A DNA stretch of 64,000 nt from Clytia hemisphaerica. Taxonomy: Eukaryota; Cnidaria; Hydrozoa; Leptothecata; Clytiidae. Shown here piece by piece: positions 44,771 to 57,421 of this stretch. How positions within the stretch are numbered: position 1 is the stretch's first letter; each line of letters starts with the position of its first letter. The notes below the pieces were generated by a model that did no database searches, was not told where the DNA came from, and worked only from the letters and a program-made list of their open reading frames with translations. The DNA is taken from the NCBI GenBank assembly GCA_902728285.1, contig CACVBU010000865.1, positions 3,997,015 to 4,061,014 on the forward strand, read 5' to 3'. The translations under genes and the position numbers were made by a program.

Positions 44771-47520
44771 TTATACCATCTCATATACTTGTAAAGGACA
44801 AATGAGGCCTTTCAAGTATAGCAATTCTGCTCTATTCATACTTCCAACAATCTTTGAATGTTCTTCATTTTTGTTATAATTTGGCACATCAAAAGAGTTT
44901 GAGCCCTTGTATGGCCCTTGTCGGTGTTTTGGAGGTTCTTCCAATACTGTTCCTGAACCAACTTTAGGTTTCAAACAGCGAATTAATAGACTTTCTACTG
45001 GTCCATTTTTGTCCTTTAAAAATCTTTCCAATGAAAAGCATTTTGTCTCCTCTGTAAACTGCAGCGTACCATTTTTCAACAACATCCTCTTCTTTATTTG
45101 GAGGGGACAAAAACTTCCAGAGGACTTTCATTGTATCAAGAGCAGCAGTTTTAGGATCTATGTTTTCTTCATTGTTTCCATTATCAGAAATTTCTGACAT
45201 CTCACTGTCCGAGCTTTCTAACATATCTATAAAATCATATTCTCATCAGAATCAGTATCATCTGATTCGATATCATCGTCATCATCTTTGAGCAAATCCT
45301 TTAGTTTCTTTCGAGTAGTTGTATTTCTTCCTTTCTTGTCAATTGTGTCATAATGCTGGAACAATCATAGTTGGTTTAACACCATCAATACCTTTGCATG
45401 ACATCTTTGAGCAAATTGATATAAGGATGTCATGGCAATTTGAGCACTGCTTTAAGCCGGTTGCTTCACATGCCTTCTTTTTACAAAAACATTCATCTTT
45501 ACATCGTGAAAATGCTTCTTTTTGCTTTTCCTTTGCGTTGTGCCGTGAAACCTTTGCTTCTTCCTTCATCTTCTTGTCTGCTTCTTTTTCCTTAGAGTTA
45601 GAGAGCAGTATATAATACATGAATTCCATGAGAAAATTAACATCTAGGTCAAAATTTCAAATTCAGAAATAACATAAGTTTTCATTTTCTCTTGAATATA
45701 AATATGTTGAAGTGTGAGAGTCCAGAAAATTTTTCTTTAAAGTCCATTTTTCACGGTTCTGTGCTGGGGTGAAGCCTTTAATACAAAAAAATACAAAATT
45801 GCTTGAAAAAACCAAGAACTTTGCCAGAAACTTTTTTTATCCAAATATGATTGTGTCAGTACATAAATCTGTGATAGAGTACTGACAACCATTATAGAAA
45901 ACATATCAATAATCAAAATCTGCTTTGCTTAACTCCTATTTGTTTTTTTCTGGCTGTTATGCATGCCTACCCGACTGTCCGTTAGTCACACTGATAAGAA
46001 GAAAAGTTCCAATGAAAGCCAAGGGAAGCTGCATGTTTCTTTTATTTTTGTCTTAAAAACAGAAGTACTATGACCATAAAATAAGTGCAAAATTTTAGCC
46101 CTAAAGGTTGAGTGGGTAGCTCACAAGAGGCTCGTCAAAAAGTGTCCGTTAGTCACGAAACTCATTCTACCTGAGATGAAATTTTCATAAGATCACTTTT
46201 TCAAAATGGTTGGTTTCTAACACCTTATTGCAAACAAATTAAGGCTAAACTTACCAAAAATGAAGTATTTTTTCACTAAAAGTTGTTTTCTGTTAGTAAA
46301 CATTGCAATTGTCCGTTAGTCACGAAATAGATTTAAAATTCAGAGTTCGGAGAATATAATAGACGGCACTTGCTTAAAAAACCATGTATTTTGTTCTTAT
46401 CAAAGCTATTTTGACTATATTTACCCATTTTACCCATAGATATATCTTAAATAGTCAATCCTTTCTTTGTGTGTGCATTTTACATTTTCGTGACTAACGG
46501 ACTAGTTGTCATAATAGGGAGAATAATCCTTTTCCAAAGTAAATAAATAAAATACCCTTAGCCAATTTGTCTGTCTTTGTCCTGATTCAACAAAGAAACA
46601 ATGCAGTGCAAAAAACACCCATAAAAATTCAACAGATCTTTATATTTCAAAATTTTCAAATTTTCGGGATCTATGAACTTGACAGGAATGGTACCACACA
46701 GAGAAAAATGAGAATTCTTCTATTCTTTTAGGCTTTTGTCATTCTATTGATATAACACTTCACCCCTAAAGCACCAAATATAGGAATGGTTGGATTGCCT
46801 CGTCAGAATCATTAAAAAACCGTTTTGTCCGTTAGTCACGTTTTTAAATGTCCGTTAGTCACAGTATTTTTTGCCCAATTTTTGTCATATTTTCTTATTT
46901 TGACAATTTTTTTTCAAAATTAATTTTGAAACATAAAATTCAACCTTTCCTCTAGTGAATTTAAGCAAAAAACCCAAACTGTAGCTTTAGGAACAGCACT
47001 TTACAGCTATTTGTAAAAGTGTCCCATTTTAGATGTTAATTTTTGTGTCCGTTAGTCACGGGCCTATTAATTGCAATTTCTGACCAAGTGAAAGTCAAGA
47101 GAAAAAGTTTTATATGGTTCTTGAAACTTTGACCCCCACTGATAGTTACCACACCAAAAGAAGTTTTATTCCTATTTTCAAGCTTGACTTCTAGCCTGCT
47201 AAACAGTGGAAATGTCCGTTAGTCACATATGGAATTCATGAATACAACTTTCAAAAAAAATCAAAATTTTCAAAATGGTAGCTGGAGTTATACTTACTTG
47301 TACTTGCAGCTTTAGCCGGATCATCATTGCGACGACAGTCGGCGATCAACGTTTGGATGATCATGTCCTCCTTTCTTCTTCAAAGCATCTTTATAAAATC
47401 GATCTTTGGTGACATTAAGCTTCTTTATAACTTTGTCTTCGAGTGACTCCATTGGACGACCTTGTTTTGTTCTTTTGTTGTCATTAAACAAAAGTCTCTT
47501 TGTCAGCTAATTATTTTGTT
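44771..47520 (-). pseudogene. Longer decayed copy of the Cys-rich/acidic protein family (copy 2)
   Basis: Blocks on the minus strand, from right to left: a basic N-terminal region (RTKQGRPMESLEDKVIKKLN, then DMIIQTLIADCRRNDDPAKA) at about 47520-47300 ending at a GTAAGT donor; after a ~1.7-kb intron-like stretch, KEKEADKKMKEEAKVSRHNA and CKDECFCKKKACEATGLKQC with CSNCHDILISICSKMSC at 45616-45370; an acidic stretch (KDDDDDIESDDTDSDE) at ~45270; then PPNKEEDVVEKWYAAVYRGD, FLKDKNGPVESLLIRCLKPK and VGSGTVLE at 45130-44930. At least three frame changes separate the blocks. It is homologous to copy 1. The family is not recognised. The C-x2-CHDIL-x2-[IV]CSK-x2-C motif is conserved between copies and could bind zinc. 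Confidence 0.55.
45976..47226. repeat. Eight copies of TGTCCGTTAGTCAC, several at exactly 167-bp spacing
   Basis: Copies start at 45976, 46143, 46310, 46826, 46849, 47046 and 47213, with one inverted at 46490-46502. The intervals 45976-46143, 46143-46310 and 47046-47213 are each 167 bp. The sequence between copies is not visibly repeated. All lie in the intron-like part of the decayed minus-strand gene. Confidence 0.8.
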
Positions 47521-47529
47521 GGCGAGCTA

Positions 47530-49190
47530 AGTGTCCCAGGTAGCTGGTTTGTTGTTTAAGGACGAAGCTTTGAATTGAATTTGAATTATGACGTCACAAA
47601 AACACTACAAATTTGATTTTAGGGGTATTTTAGAGCCATCTGACCTGTCCCAGGGGATTTTGTTACTGCTCAAAATAATAATTTCTGGTAGTTCAGTCCC
47701 TGGTCTATTAATTTGAAGTGATTGCAATAAAAAATTCTCCTACCATTAATTTTTTATCTTGATTTAAAAATTTTCTTAACATTGCGCGAGAAATGACTAA
47801 AATTAGGGATATTTTGGATTGGCAAACTTCAAAGGGGTCTAGGTCACTGAACTTGTTTTAATATAAGGGCTATGATGAATTTTTTATATAAAAACAATGA
47901 AACTAGGTGAAAAAAGTTGTCAAATGTGCTTTTTTGGGCCAAAATGGCTTTTTTTCAATTTTTTGACTAGAGCTAAGGTCATTCTAGTCAGTAATTGGCA
48001 GTTAGAAAGTAAATTTTATCTGAAAATCATGATTCCTCATCACATTCCAGAAAGGTTTCTAGGAAAATCAAATATGGTACTCTTCGAAAGCTTATAGAGG
48101 CTGAAATTTCACTCAAAGGCAGCTTCTAACTCCCCTGACCCCGTTAATTTTGTAAAATTGACTTAAAAGTACATTTTGGCTGAAATTTTTGCCCAAAATG
48201 AGTACCCGTTGATACTTGATTCTAGATTTTGTGAAAGCATACTATAGATAGTTCAAGAATTTATCAGAAGTTGGAACATTTTCCTTTCTTTTAAAGATTA
48301 GGGCTAGCTCAAAGTCAGTCTTAACTCTAAAATCCTAAAAATCTTGACAATGCTGCTCAAAACAAAAATTTTTGCTTAAGAATGAACAGAAAATGAGCCC
48401 ACTAAGATAATGAAATCTTGGTTTTTGGAAAGTTTCATGGGGATAGTACAAACATTCATCAAGATCTTTACCTCCTGATCTACCATTTAAAGATCAAGTC
48501 TGTCAAAATGTGCTTCTAAACTCTCAAATCTTCAAAGGTGAACTTTACCAACCCCATAAAACAATTTTGCTATCAACCAAAGTAAAATTTTGCTGCAAAA
48601 GGAATACTAGACAAAGTAGAACGAAAATTGGTTAATTTTTCAATCATGATCTAATCACTTGATATCATGTGGACTGACCATGGTTACTGAGATAAAGTTG
48701 AAGTGATTTCACACTTCCCCCACCAAATTTGCCAACTATCGATGTTTTCCCCCCTCTTTTTTTCCCCCCTTTACTATTCAAATTTTCATTTCCCCCCCTC
48801 ACCCATTCAAAATTGGAAAACTGGTTTCCCCCCCATTTATAAAGGGGGGGAGGACACTATGTAATTAATCCACAACACAGTTACCTAGAGACAATTATAA
48901 TTTATCATGTTTTCATTGGATGAGGGAAAGTTATGTATGCAGAGTATTGTTATTCAATAGGCTGTTGCATTCTCCAAACCAACTATAAAATTTACGTTTA
49001 GCCTCTAAGACCTCTCCACAATTTACAGAAAATATACAGATTGCTCACAATTTCTCCATTATCAATCAAACCACCCTGTAAATCAAACCATTTTGTAAAT
49101 ATTTGACTGTATTTGTCTTTGTGATTTAAAATGTTTCATAATGTCTGTTTTAAAAGTTATTAAATATTTTTTAAAGAGAGCAAAACGTAT
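47530..49190. other. Intergenic stretch upstream of the kinase gene
   Basis: AT-rich, no gene seen. A C-run segment (TTCCCCCC repeated five times, both strands) lies at 48715-48855. A pyrimidine/AG-like acceptor (TTTTTTAAAG) at about 49176 may end a 5' UTR intron of the next gene. Confidence 0.4.
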
Positions 49191-49191
49191 A

Positions 49192-49215
49192 ATGATTACA
49201 AATGAGCAATTGTGA
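49192..49215 (+). promoter_or_regulatory. Short upstream ORF overlapping the kinase start
   Basis: ATG at 49192 opens a seven-codon frame (MITNEQL, stop at 49213-49215) that overlaps and is out of frame with the kinase ATG at 49202. If both are on the mRNA, initiation at the first ATG would compete with the kinase start. Confidence 0.5.
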
Positions 49216-52200
49216 GGATGACATTGGAGCATATGATCAGCTCAGACTTCTTGGAAAAGGAGGTTGTGCTCAAGTCTTTTTGGTCAAAAACAAGCACAAT
49301 GGAAGGTGAGTGGTTATTTTCAGGATAAGTAGCTCTTGAAGTTGAAAGCTTCAACAGGGTTTATTTTTTAAAAGAAATACAAAAAATATGACTCTCCACA
49401 TTGGGAAAAATTAGTCTCAAAACTCAGCTTCATTTTATGTAGTAATATATTTCAATATTAACTTTGTAGATATTTTGCCATGAAAAAGATTGAACTTGAC
49501 CCCAGCCGAAGATCAAAAACAACAGAAAATGTTTTAAAGGAGGCAAAGTAAGTAGGCTCTGGAAAATTCATGAAGTTTTTTAGGTTTAGTTCTAGTCTTA
49601 TGATGTTATCTTTACTTTATCTGAAAGTAGATCGCAACTGGTCGTTTTCCTCTTATTTTCTTCCAGATTATTGTCTTCTTTACAACACCCTCACATTGTG
49701 ACCTGTAGAAGTTATTTCTTTGACACAGAGAAAGAATTCTTTTATATTGTGCAGGTAAAATTAATATATTATCTTTCCTACTAGTCATACCTTTTTAAGA
49801 AAAAGCTGCTCATTATATTCGAAATGTTCATGATCCAAGGTATGTCTTAGTTTTTTGTGTTATGTTGGGTGTCCACTGGTAAAAATGAGATTGTCACAAT
49901 CTTTCTTAATGCAAAAGATGAATCCAGACATACGATGTGACTGCCTTAAAACAAATAATTTTATTCTTTGTCTTTATCTTTTTACTCTTTTGAAAAAAAA
50001 GAAAAGGAAAAAGATTCCGATAGATTTTATATTCCAGCTATTAGGTATGAATTTATTTGATAGTAGATAGTACTTGTGACAAACTTATTTTTTGCTATTG
50101 GACACCTATCTTAATTCTCTTCATGATATTTTAATATTGAGAATATTGAAAAATCTAATTTTTTTCTTTACCTAGGATTTTTGTGACGATGGAAGTATTT
50201 TTGACCGAGTGGTTGATGCTAGAGAAGTATTTAATAAATGTTTTTATATTTTAATGGTGTTTGGCATCCTAGAGTCTTCTAGAGTCTGCTGCCTAAATTA
50301 CCTTAAGGGAATTAATTTTTGCGGCAACTAATTTTTGGGAGACAGCTTCCCTCGCAAAATAATTTAATTTTTGTGGGACAAATTTTTGCGACTAACTGTG
50401 ACTATAAATTTTTGCGAGGATTTAATTTCACGAATTGGCGAATTTTTTCAGATTTTCAGTTTTTTCGATAGTTTGATTACGAGGTTTTGTGTGTACAGTA
50501 GAGTCTCCATAAACTCAAATGGCTACGAGGAATGAAAATTTGTTCGATTTATAGAGAGATTCAAGTAATGGAGAATCATTTAAGAGAGTTTTAATTTTCG
50601 CAAGGGATTATATTTCACGAAAAAGGCGAAATTCGCAAAATATAATCCCCGCGAAAATGTATTCCCTGAAGGTAACATAATTGAAAAAGTCTCAAAGACA
50701 TTGATTCTGGATTTCACTTAATTTTTTTTCTTTATTAATTGCTTATTTTATTATGCAGGCAAAGAATCCACTTCCAGAAGCTGTAATGATGAAAGTAAGT
50801 CGAAAATTCTTTTTTAAAAGCTGGTCAAAATTTTACATGCCATAATCAAAATTTTTATTTGAGTTACTTTTTAAAATCAATTTTTTAGCAAAGATTTTAA
50901 ATCCTAACCCAAAGTCCCAGTCCTAATTAGACAACGTTCTAAAAATACTGCAACACACAGTTTTTCAATATTTTGGTGAAGCCAACTAAATGGTTTGCTT
51001 ACGTTATTGCTTATTTCAGCATAATATACCAGGAAACTACAACACAAGTAATTTGGTATTTCCTAGAAAAGATTTAAGACAATGTCCTTTATCGACTATA
51101 CTGCTAGTAATATTTTTGTGTGCACTAGTTGTAACAAAAATAAAAAAAGATGATTAATTTCATCTTGCTTACCATTACTTTTTCAATATAGTGGTTTGTT
51201 CAAGTTGTGATGGCGGTTCAATACATTCATTCTCAAAAGATTCTACACAGAGACATCAAAACTCAAAATGTATTTTTAACAAAACAAGGTGTTGCTAAAT
51301 TAGGTGAGTCTTTAGGTGAATTTATGAAAAAGACTGGCAGCTACTTTCCAAGTGAAGAAAAAAAAAAGAAACATCAACTAGAAATATAATTTTGGACGTC
51401 AATTTATAAAAATGTAATATTTGGCATCCTGATCTTCTTTCAGCTTACATGGTAGCTCATATTTCAACATTAAAGTAAGGTGCCCATAATGATTTTAGAT
51501 CCCCTCCAGAAATTGCTCTAAGTTAAGGAGGAGTTTATTTGAGAGGGTGCTCAAAAGAAAGGGGTGTTTTATTTGAGGTAATATGGTTTTCAGAGTTTTT
51601 GTTTTTAAAACTAAAGAAGCTAATGTGTTGATGAATCAACAATACTCTTTTCCTATCAGAGAATATAAAAAATAATCATGATAGTAAAAAGATGACATAG
51701 TGAGAAGTGAAAGAAACTAGGAATCGGAAGATTTTCACAATTTATAATATTTAGCAGCTTGATTGTGAATTTTTTTCTAGATTTTTATCTTCAATTGTTA
51801 TTATTATTACCCTTGGTGCCATATTTTTTTCTTCAGGGGATTTTGGCATTGCTAAAGTGATGGAAAATACCATTGATATGGCTCAAACAGCGATTGGAAC
51901 TCCTTGTTATTTAAGTCCTGAAGTTTGCCAAGATATGCCTTACAGTTCAAAAGCAGACATTTGGGTAGGGGCTAAGTTATATTAATTATGATTTTATCAG
52001 ACCCTAGAAGACTCTTGTTTATAGCCAGATCTGAGATTCAAATCTAAACTCATTCTTAGCAGTATCTATCTTTTAGTCCAACCCTTTTTTACCTAACCCT
52101 TGGAATTTAGGCAATTTTAGGATCATACACATAGATCAATTACCCCTATCGAATTCAGCTTATTTCTGAAAGGCTTTAATATATCCCCATGGGATTTACT

Positions 52201-55200
52201 GCCTTTCAGAACCTAGCCCAATGGAACAGAAAGGAACCTGCTCAACAGGGAATGTTCAATTATTTCTGAAAAAATAACTTTAAATTGTAAATTGTATTTT
52301 TTCAACAGTTAAGGCTTATAGATTTCTTTTTAAAGGCTCTTGGGTGCTTGCTGTATGAAATGGCTGTATTGAATTATCCATTTTTGGCCAACAACATTGT
52401 GACGCTATATTATAAGATTGTCAAGGGAGAATACAAGGTAAACTTTTTGCATCATAATCCTACATAAATTGAACCCCATCCTTTAAACTGGGATCTAACA
52501 ATATTTTGGCCAAAATATTTATACATATCGGATATCATATTATATAAAGAATTTGGTATTTGTTTGAAAAATTAATAGGAAAGCAACAATTAAGCTTGCG
52601 GTACCCTTTACAACCAGAAACTACAGAAATTTTTGCTTATTCAAATGGTTTGGCGACCTCTGCTTACTAGGCCTCGATTGGCCATTAAGTTCAAAGGAAA
52701 TTAAATGAGATAATAGGACATGAAATAGTTTTATGCATTGTGAGTAGAAAAGCAGCGTATGAGTATGGGTGTTTTTTATTCATTTTTAAGAGTTTACCAT
52801 TGAAGTATGATACAAGTATCCATGAACTGGTTGATGCAATGTTGAACAGAAACCCTGACAACAGGCCAAGGTATGAAACACAACAATTATTTAATGAAAG
52901 CCAGCTAGAGAATCCATTAACATTGCTATAATAGTGTATAAAAGGTATAAAACACACCAATTATTTTTTGAAAACAAAGGGAAACATTGCCATATTGTGT
53001 TAACTTGACTGCTTGAAAACAGCTTTCCCCTTTTTGCTTGTTGCTTGTTATACTTACTTTACTCAAAAAAGGAATACAACATGATCTTTACACATATTTC
53101 ATACACACAATTCTTTAGCAGAATATATTTTTGATGTAAAGGTTCAAGTCCACACTTAACATTTTTCAAGCATTATTTTCACTTTTCTTTCTTAGTACAT
53201 CTGCAATTTTGAATATGGAAGTTGTACAAAAATATTTGCAACAGTTTTTAGTCGAATGTGAAGATCTACAAAAAAATGTAAACAAGTAAGCTCACATTAT
53301 TTTAATTTTTCTACTGAATGCAATTTGATTTACTCTATTAAAATCCAAAGTTTTGCAAAAAAAACAAAACAAAAAAACTCTTCAATGAAGAAGATTTTCT
53401 ATTTCTCGCTGATCTTCTCCTCATTTATGTCATAGGTTTGTTGGAGCTTCAAAGAAGCCAGCGGATAGCAAAGTAACCACTCCTAAAGAAGCAAAAGGTA
53501 TATCATAATGTTTTTGGGCTCAACCCAACCCCTAGCTTCCTCCCACAAAGTTTGGTCCTACCCAATACTGTCATGAGGGATTTATAAATAGAATTTTGTA
53601 TGTTTGAATATTTTTAAATATGCATTATGCATGAGATAAAAATATCCGGACAAGACGTATTCAGGAATCACGGATTGCGTGGCCATCAGACCTAGGTTAG
53701 CCTGGTTCCACAAGTGGACCCCGTTGACCAGGTCTGACTGCCATGCGCATCCACAAAGAATGTTAAAGGAGAGTCGTTTAGAGACTGGACCGTAAGGTTG
53801 GTAGAGGGAAGTACCTGGATGAGACAGGTGGTGAATCAAACAGGGTGAACTGCGGAGTTATGGGGTTCTTGCGCAGAGTTAATAATAAAACCCAAGTCGC
53901 AATAAACTGCAGTGAGCGGCAACGCCTGGACGCAGGTGAAATATTGACATTTAAATTTGTTTGTTTATTGTGTGTAACTTTACTTTATCATTTGGATGAA
54001 TTAAAATAAATACGCACGAGCCGAAAAACTCTTGTTTACTTTGTTCTACTGTCACTCTGAATTCCACTGTACATTCAAGTCCTCCCCGTCTTCTAGCGGC
54101 GGGTCAGATCTTAAACGCCTGGGGCATAAAAATAAATATTCGCTTATCGCGCCAGGAGAGGGCCGTGTACAACCTCTTCCCGCGCGACAATACTTTATAC
54201 CTGTAATTTTTGCCTTCTGTTCAATGCTCAGCTATTGAAGAGAAACGAGAATCGACGAAAAAGCCCAACAAAAAGAGTAACATTACCTTTTAAAAGACAA
54301 CTATTGAAAAACGGCTTTCGTTGTCCTCAACATTGCAGCTACTCACTACATCACTACATCACTATACAAATACATTTTAATTTCTCCTTTTCTTTTATTT
54401 TAGACTCAGCAGTTGCAGCAGAAGTGAAGAAACTAACATCTAAAGATACAGGCATATATGCTGACGATTTTGAAGAGCTGCAGGAGGATGATTATTCGGA
54501 TGACTTTGAATCTTCATCCTCAGAGGTGGAGAGTGTGGATGATAGTGGGGAAGAGAGTAGTGATGAATGCGAATCCAGTGATGAAGTATATTTTGATGTT
54601 TTGTTTACTTGTTTTTTTTATTTGCTTAAAATTGTTCAGTGTTTAAAGTCTTCTGTTTCAAATTTTCGTCTCAATGAAGTATATAAAGAGGCTTTTGCAT
54701 CTCAAATTTCTGCATGATTTACCAAAATTCAAGAAAATAATATGTACCAGCTTGCTTTGTAAAATACATTTTCCGTCTCAGATGACAAACCTTGCTTTGA
54801 TCACTGCTTCTTGCCATCCATTGTAGCACATTAATGTAAAATATATCAGGGTCACATTGTTTTAGGATACCTTCCTCAGGATATAAAAAGCTGGGTGTCC
54901 AATTTAAAAATATCATTTCGCTGCAAATACCTATTTACAAAAAATGATACATGTGTCAGAAGCAAAATATTGTTGTTTCTTTTTTTCCGCCTAGTAAAAA
55001 ATAGAGAATTAAAAAATTTTATTACAGCTATTTATTTTCTCTTTTCTCAACTTCAGTTGAGCTACAATCTGACAATGTCTGTGTGTGTGTCTGTGTGTCT
55101 GTGTGTGTGTCTGTCTGTCTGTCACAAAAACTTTAGGGCAGCCTGGAGACTTCAAAAATGCTTGGATTTGGCTGAAATCTGGCACACTTGTTCCTTGGGT

Positions 55201-57421
55201 GAATATCTGGGGGTGTTTTTTTCATTTTTTGAAAATTTTGATTTTTGGGGCCTGGGGACGAGTTTTTCGCCAAAACGAGGCTAAAACTTTGGGGCAGGCT
55301 GGAGACTTCAAAAATGGTCCGATTGGGTTGAAATTTGGCACACTTGTTCCTTGGGTGAATATCTGGGGGTGTTTTTTTCATTTTTCAAAGTTTTGATTTT
55401 TGGGGCCTGGGGACGAGTTTTCGCCAAAACGAGGCTAAAACTTTGGGGCAGCCTGGAGACTTCAGAAATTGTTCGATTTGGCTGAAATTTTGCACACTTG
55501 TTCCTTGGGTGAATATCTGGGGGTATTTTTTTCATTTTTCAAAATTTTTGATTTTTGGGGCCTGGGGACGAGTTTTTTGCCAAAACGAGGCTAAAGCTTT
55601 GAAGCAGCCTACAGCCCTCCAAAATGGTCGGATTTGGTTGAAATTTGGCACACTTGTTCATTGGGTAAATATCTGGGGGTCTACAATTGGGCCTATGAAT
55701 AATTTGAAGCCACTGAAGTTGAGCCCAGTGCGTTGCGCACGTTCGACTATATCACAAACACGTTTGGATTTGCCACAAATTAATATATTACAATTTGTTC
55801 AGTGGTCACCAAGCTTGAACAACTAATTAATATTTTTCACTCATAAAGACTTTACTCTTTTTAGGAGTTCAACTCGGTCATCCAGAATGCAAGAGAAGAA
55901 GCTGAAAGAGGGACAAGAGATAGTAAGAATTATTTGAAATATAATTTATTTGAATTTTTGTAATTTTTGTGTTCTTTGCGAACTTTTGCCTCTATCGAAA
56001 AATCAAATCTCATTAAAATGTGCTCCGTCCTAATCTTCAAAATCATTAATTTTTGAATTGACTATTTATTGTCTTCTGTACAATCTTTGACTATCTTGGA
56101 AATTTGCGAATCCATTAGAAATTTTTGAAATCGTGATACACAAAATTAAATCCATACACAAATTTTTGGCTTGCCAAATTAAATTACACAAAAACAAAAT
56201 GCAATTAAAGTGTCTTTTTCAAAAGAGATTGAAAATCTTGCTCAAACTTTAGCTGGCAAACGTACTGATATCAAATTTTTTCACTTCTATTTATTTAAAT
56301 TTGTTTAGGTGATGAGCTATTTGAAGAGGCTCACAGGACAGATCTCAAGATTGGGCATCGCGATTTTCTCAAAAGGTGATAATTTTGCAGTAAAGCTGCA
56401 CTGAGTATGCTTTAAAGTAGAAAAAATTCAATAAGATGTGTGGATACCCCCTGGAAAAGGACAAAATTTGCAAAAATACCCTTGAGAGAATTCTTATTCA
56501 TACTTTTAAGTGAGGGTGGACTAACTAAAACCTGAAGGTCTTTACGCCCTGTATTTATATAAAATGGAATGGCCCATTGATTCTTAGCAGTCATACAGTC
56601 CTCAAATTGGTTAAAATAGACCAAATAGAACCACTGTTAATATGTATTGTCTAACAGAGCTTTCGTGGCCTTTTACTTTGGAAAAATCTATTAAAAAATA
56701 CTTTTTATCTAAAATTTCATGTTGTTATGATGATAATCTCCTTCTTTTAAGGCATTGCAAAGAATTAATGGGTCAAACGATGTTTGAAAAAGTGACAAAA
56801 ATCTGCAGGCAAAATGATGACAAATTGCTTGAAGATTTGAGGTAATGATTTTCGTCTTTACAGAATGGTTCTCGTTGATATCTCAGATCCAAAATACCAA
56901 TCAAGGGGACAAACAATCTAAAAACCTTTACAAGGGATAAATTAAGGGCCATTGACTTTTAATAGCGAGTTTACGTATTTGCACTTTTGAGGACGGTAAA
57001 GTGACTGAAGCGATTTTGAATAGCCCGAAGTTTTGACCCGCAAAATCGAGGACGGTAAAAGTGCTGATTTACCGTCGTCTTCATTCAGTCAGGATTTAGA
57101 CAGTATAGAACCTTACCGCCTCCGTTGCAGAAAACACACATACATAAACTCGGTAGTAAGAAAAGGTTGAGTGGACGAAAAAAGCAAAATGTCCACATCA
57201 TAGAAGACGTTATCTGTTTAGCTCACATTCCGATGCTGATTTGTATCCAAAATTGTCAACTCTGAACCTAAATCAATTTTCCTTTCAGTAAGTACTTCAC
57301 AACAGTCTTTTTTTTATGTTTTAGACCAACACTTGAAGAAACAGTTGGCGATGGTTTAATTGAGCCATGTCTTCTTTTAGCACAATTGCTACTGAACCCC
57401 CCTCCCGATGACTCCATGTAG
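49202..57421 (+). CDS. NEK-family serine/threonine kinase, 17 exons, 489 aa
   Basis: Exons: 49202-49305, 49470-49547, 49667-49754, 50176-50226, 50759-50794, 51192-51303, 51837-51964, 52336-52437, 52791-52870, 53196-53285, 53436-53497, 54232-54276 (less certain), 54404-54585, 55865-55922, 56309-56375, 56752-56841, 57325-57421. All phases join. Kinase domain, residues ~11-275: Gly loop LGKGGCAQV (17-25), Lys40 in [14 protein letters not shown] with catalytic Asp140, DFG 158-160, activation-loop GTPCYLSPE (177-185). HRDIKTQN and GTPxYLSPE are typical of NIMA-related kinases. Next come a Lys-rich linker, an acidic segment ([20 protein letters not shown]), then a C-terminal helical part ([19 protein letters not shown]) reminiscent of the NEK1 tail. 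All catalytic residues are present, so it should be active. NEKs act at centrosomes, cilia and in the cell cycle; the subfamily is uncertain. Exon 12 has splice sites and phase but sits beside repeat-like sequence. Confidence 0.92.
50302..50673. mobile_element. Complete CCTTAAGGG-type TIR element in a kinase intron
   Basis: Left end ACCTTAAGGGAATTAATTTT at 50309; right end is its imperfect inverse (ATTCCCTGAAGGTAA) at about 50671. Both arms contain repeated GCGAAA/AATTTTTGCGG motifs, and the central ~100 bp is single copy. It is the most complete of the copies in the window. Confidence 0.7.
53600..54220. repeat. GC-richer insertion in a kinase intron, probable transposon remnant
   Basis: Between exons 11 and 12 the base composition shifts and stays locally GC-richer (53640-53940 and 54080-54190), with two AATAAA-type signals (53885 and 54006). 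No coding domain was recognised. The segment resembles the 3' end of a retroelement in having poly(A)-like signals and no open frame, but no matching copy is in the window. Confidence 0.35.
55080..55690. repeat. (TG)n microsatellite followed by four ~155-bp tandem repeats
   Basis: TGTGTGTCTGTG-type sequence (55078-55124) leads into about 3.7 copies of a ~155-bp unit (the CAGCCTGGAGACTTC landmark at 55139, 55295, 55449 and 55605; TGGGTGAATATCTGGGGGT repeats in step). Copies differ at scattered positions. It lies in the intron after kinase exon 13. The long open frames on both strands here are repeat artefacts. Confidence 0.9.

Noticed and set aside
45976-47226. Regularly spaced identical short motifs resembling a CRISPR array
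   Set aside because: Eukaryotic context, 14-base motif, one inverted copy, intervals of 20-516 bp and no cas genes.
53582-53839. 85-codon minus-strand open frame
   Set aside because: It lies in a probable transposon remnant within a kinase intron; no family match seen and no splice context.
55085-55826. Several 75-129-codon open frames on both strands
   Set aside because: They run through the ~155-bp tandem repeats, recur at the repeat period and lie in a kinase intron.
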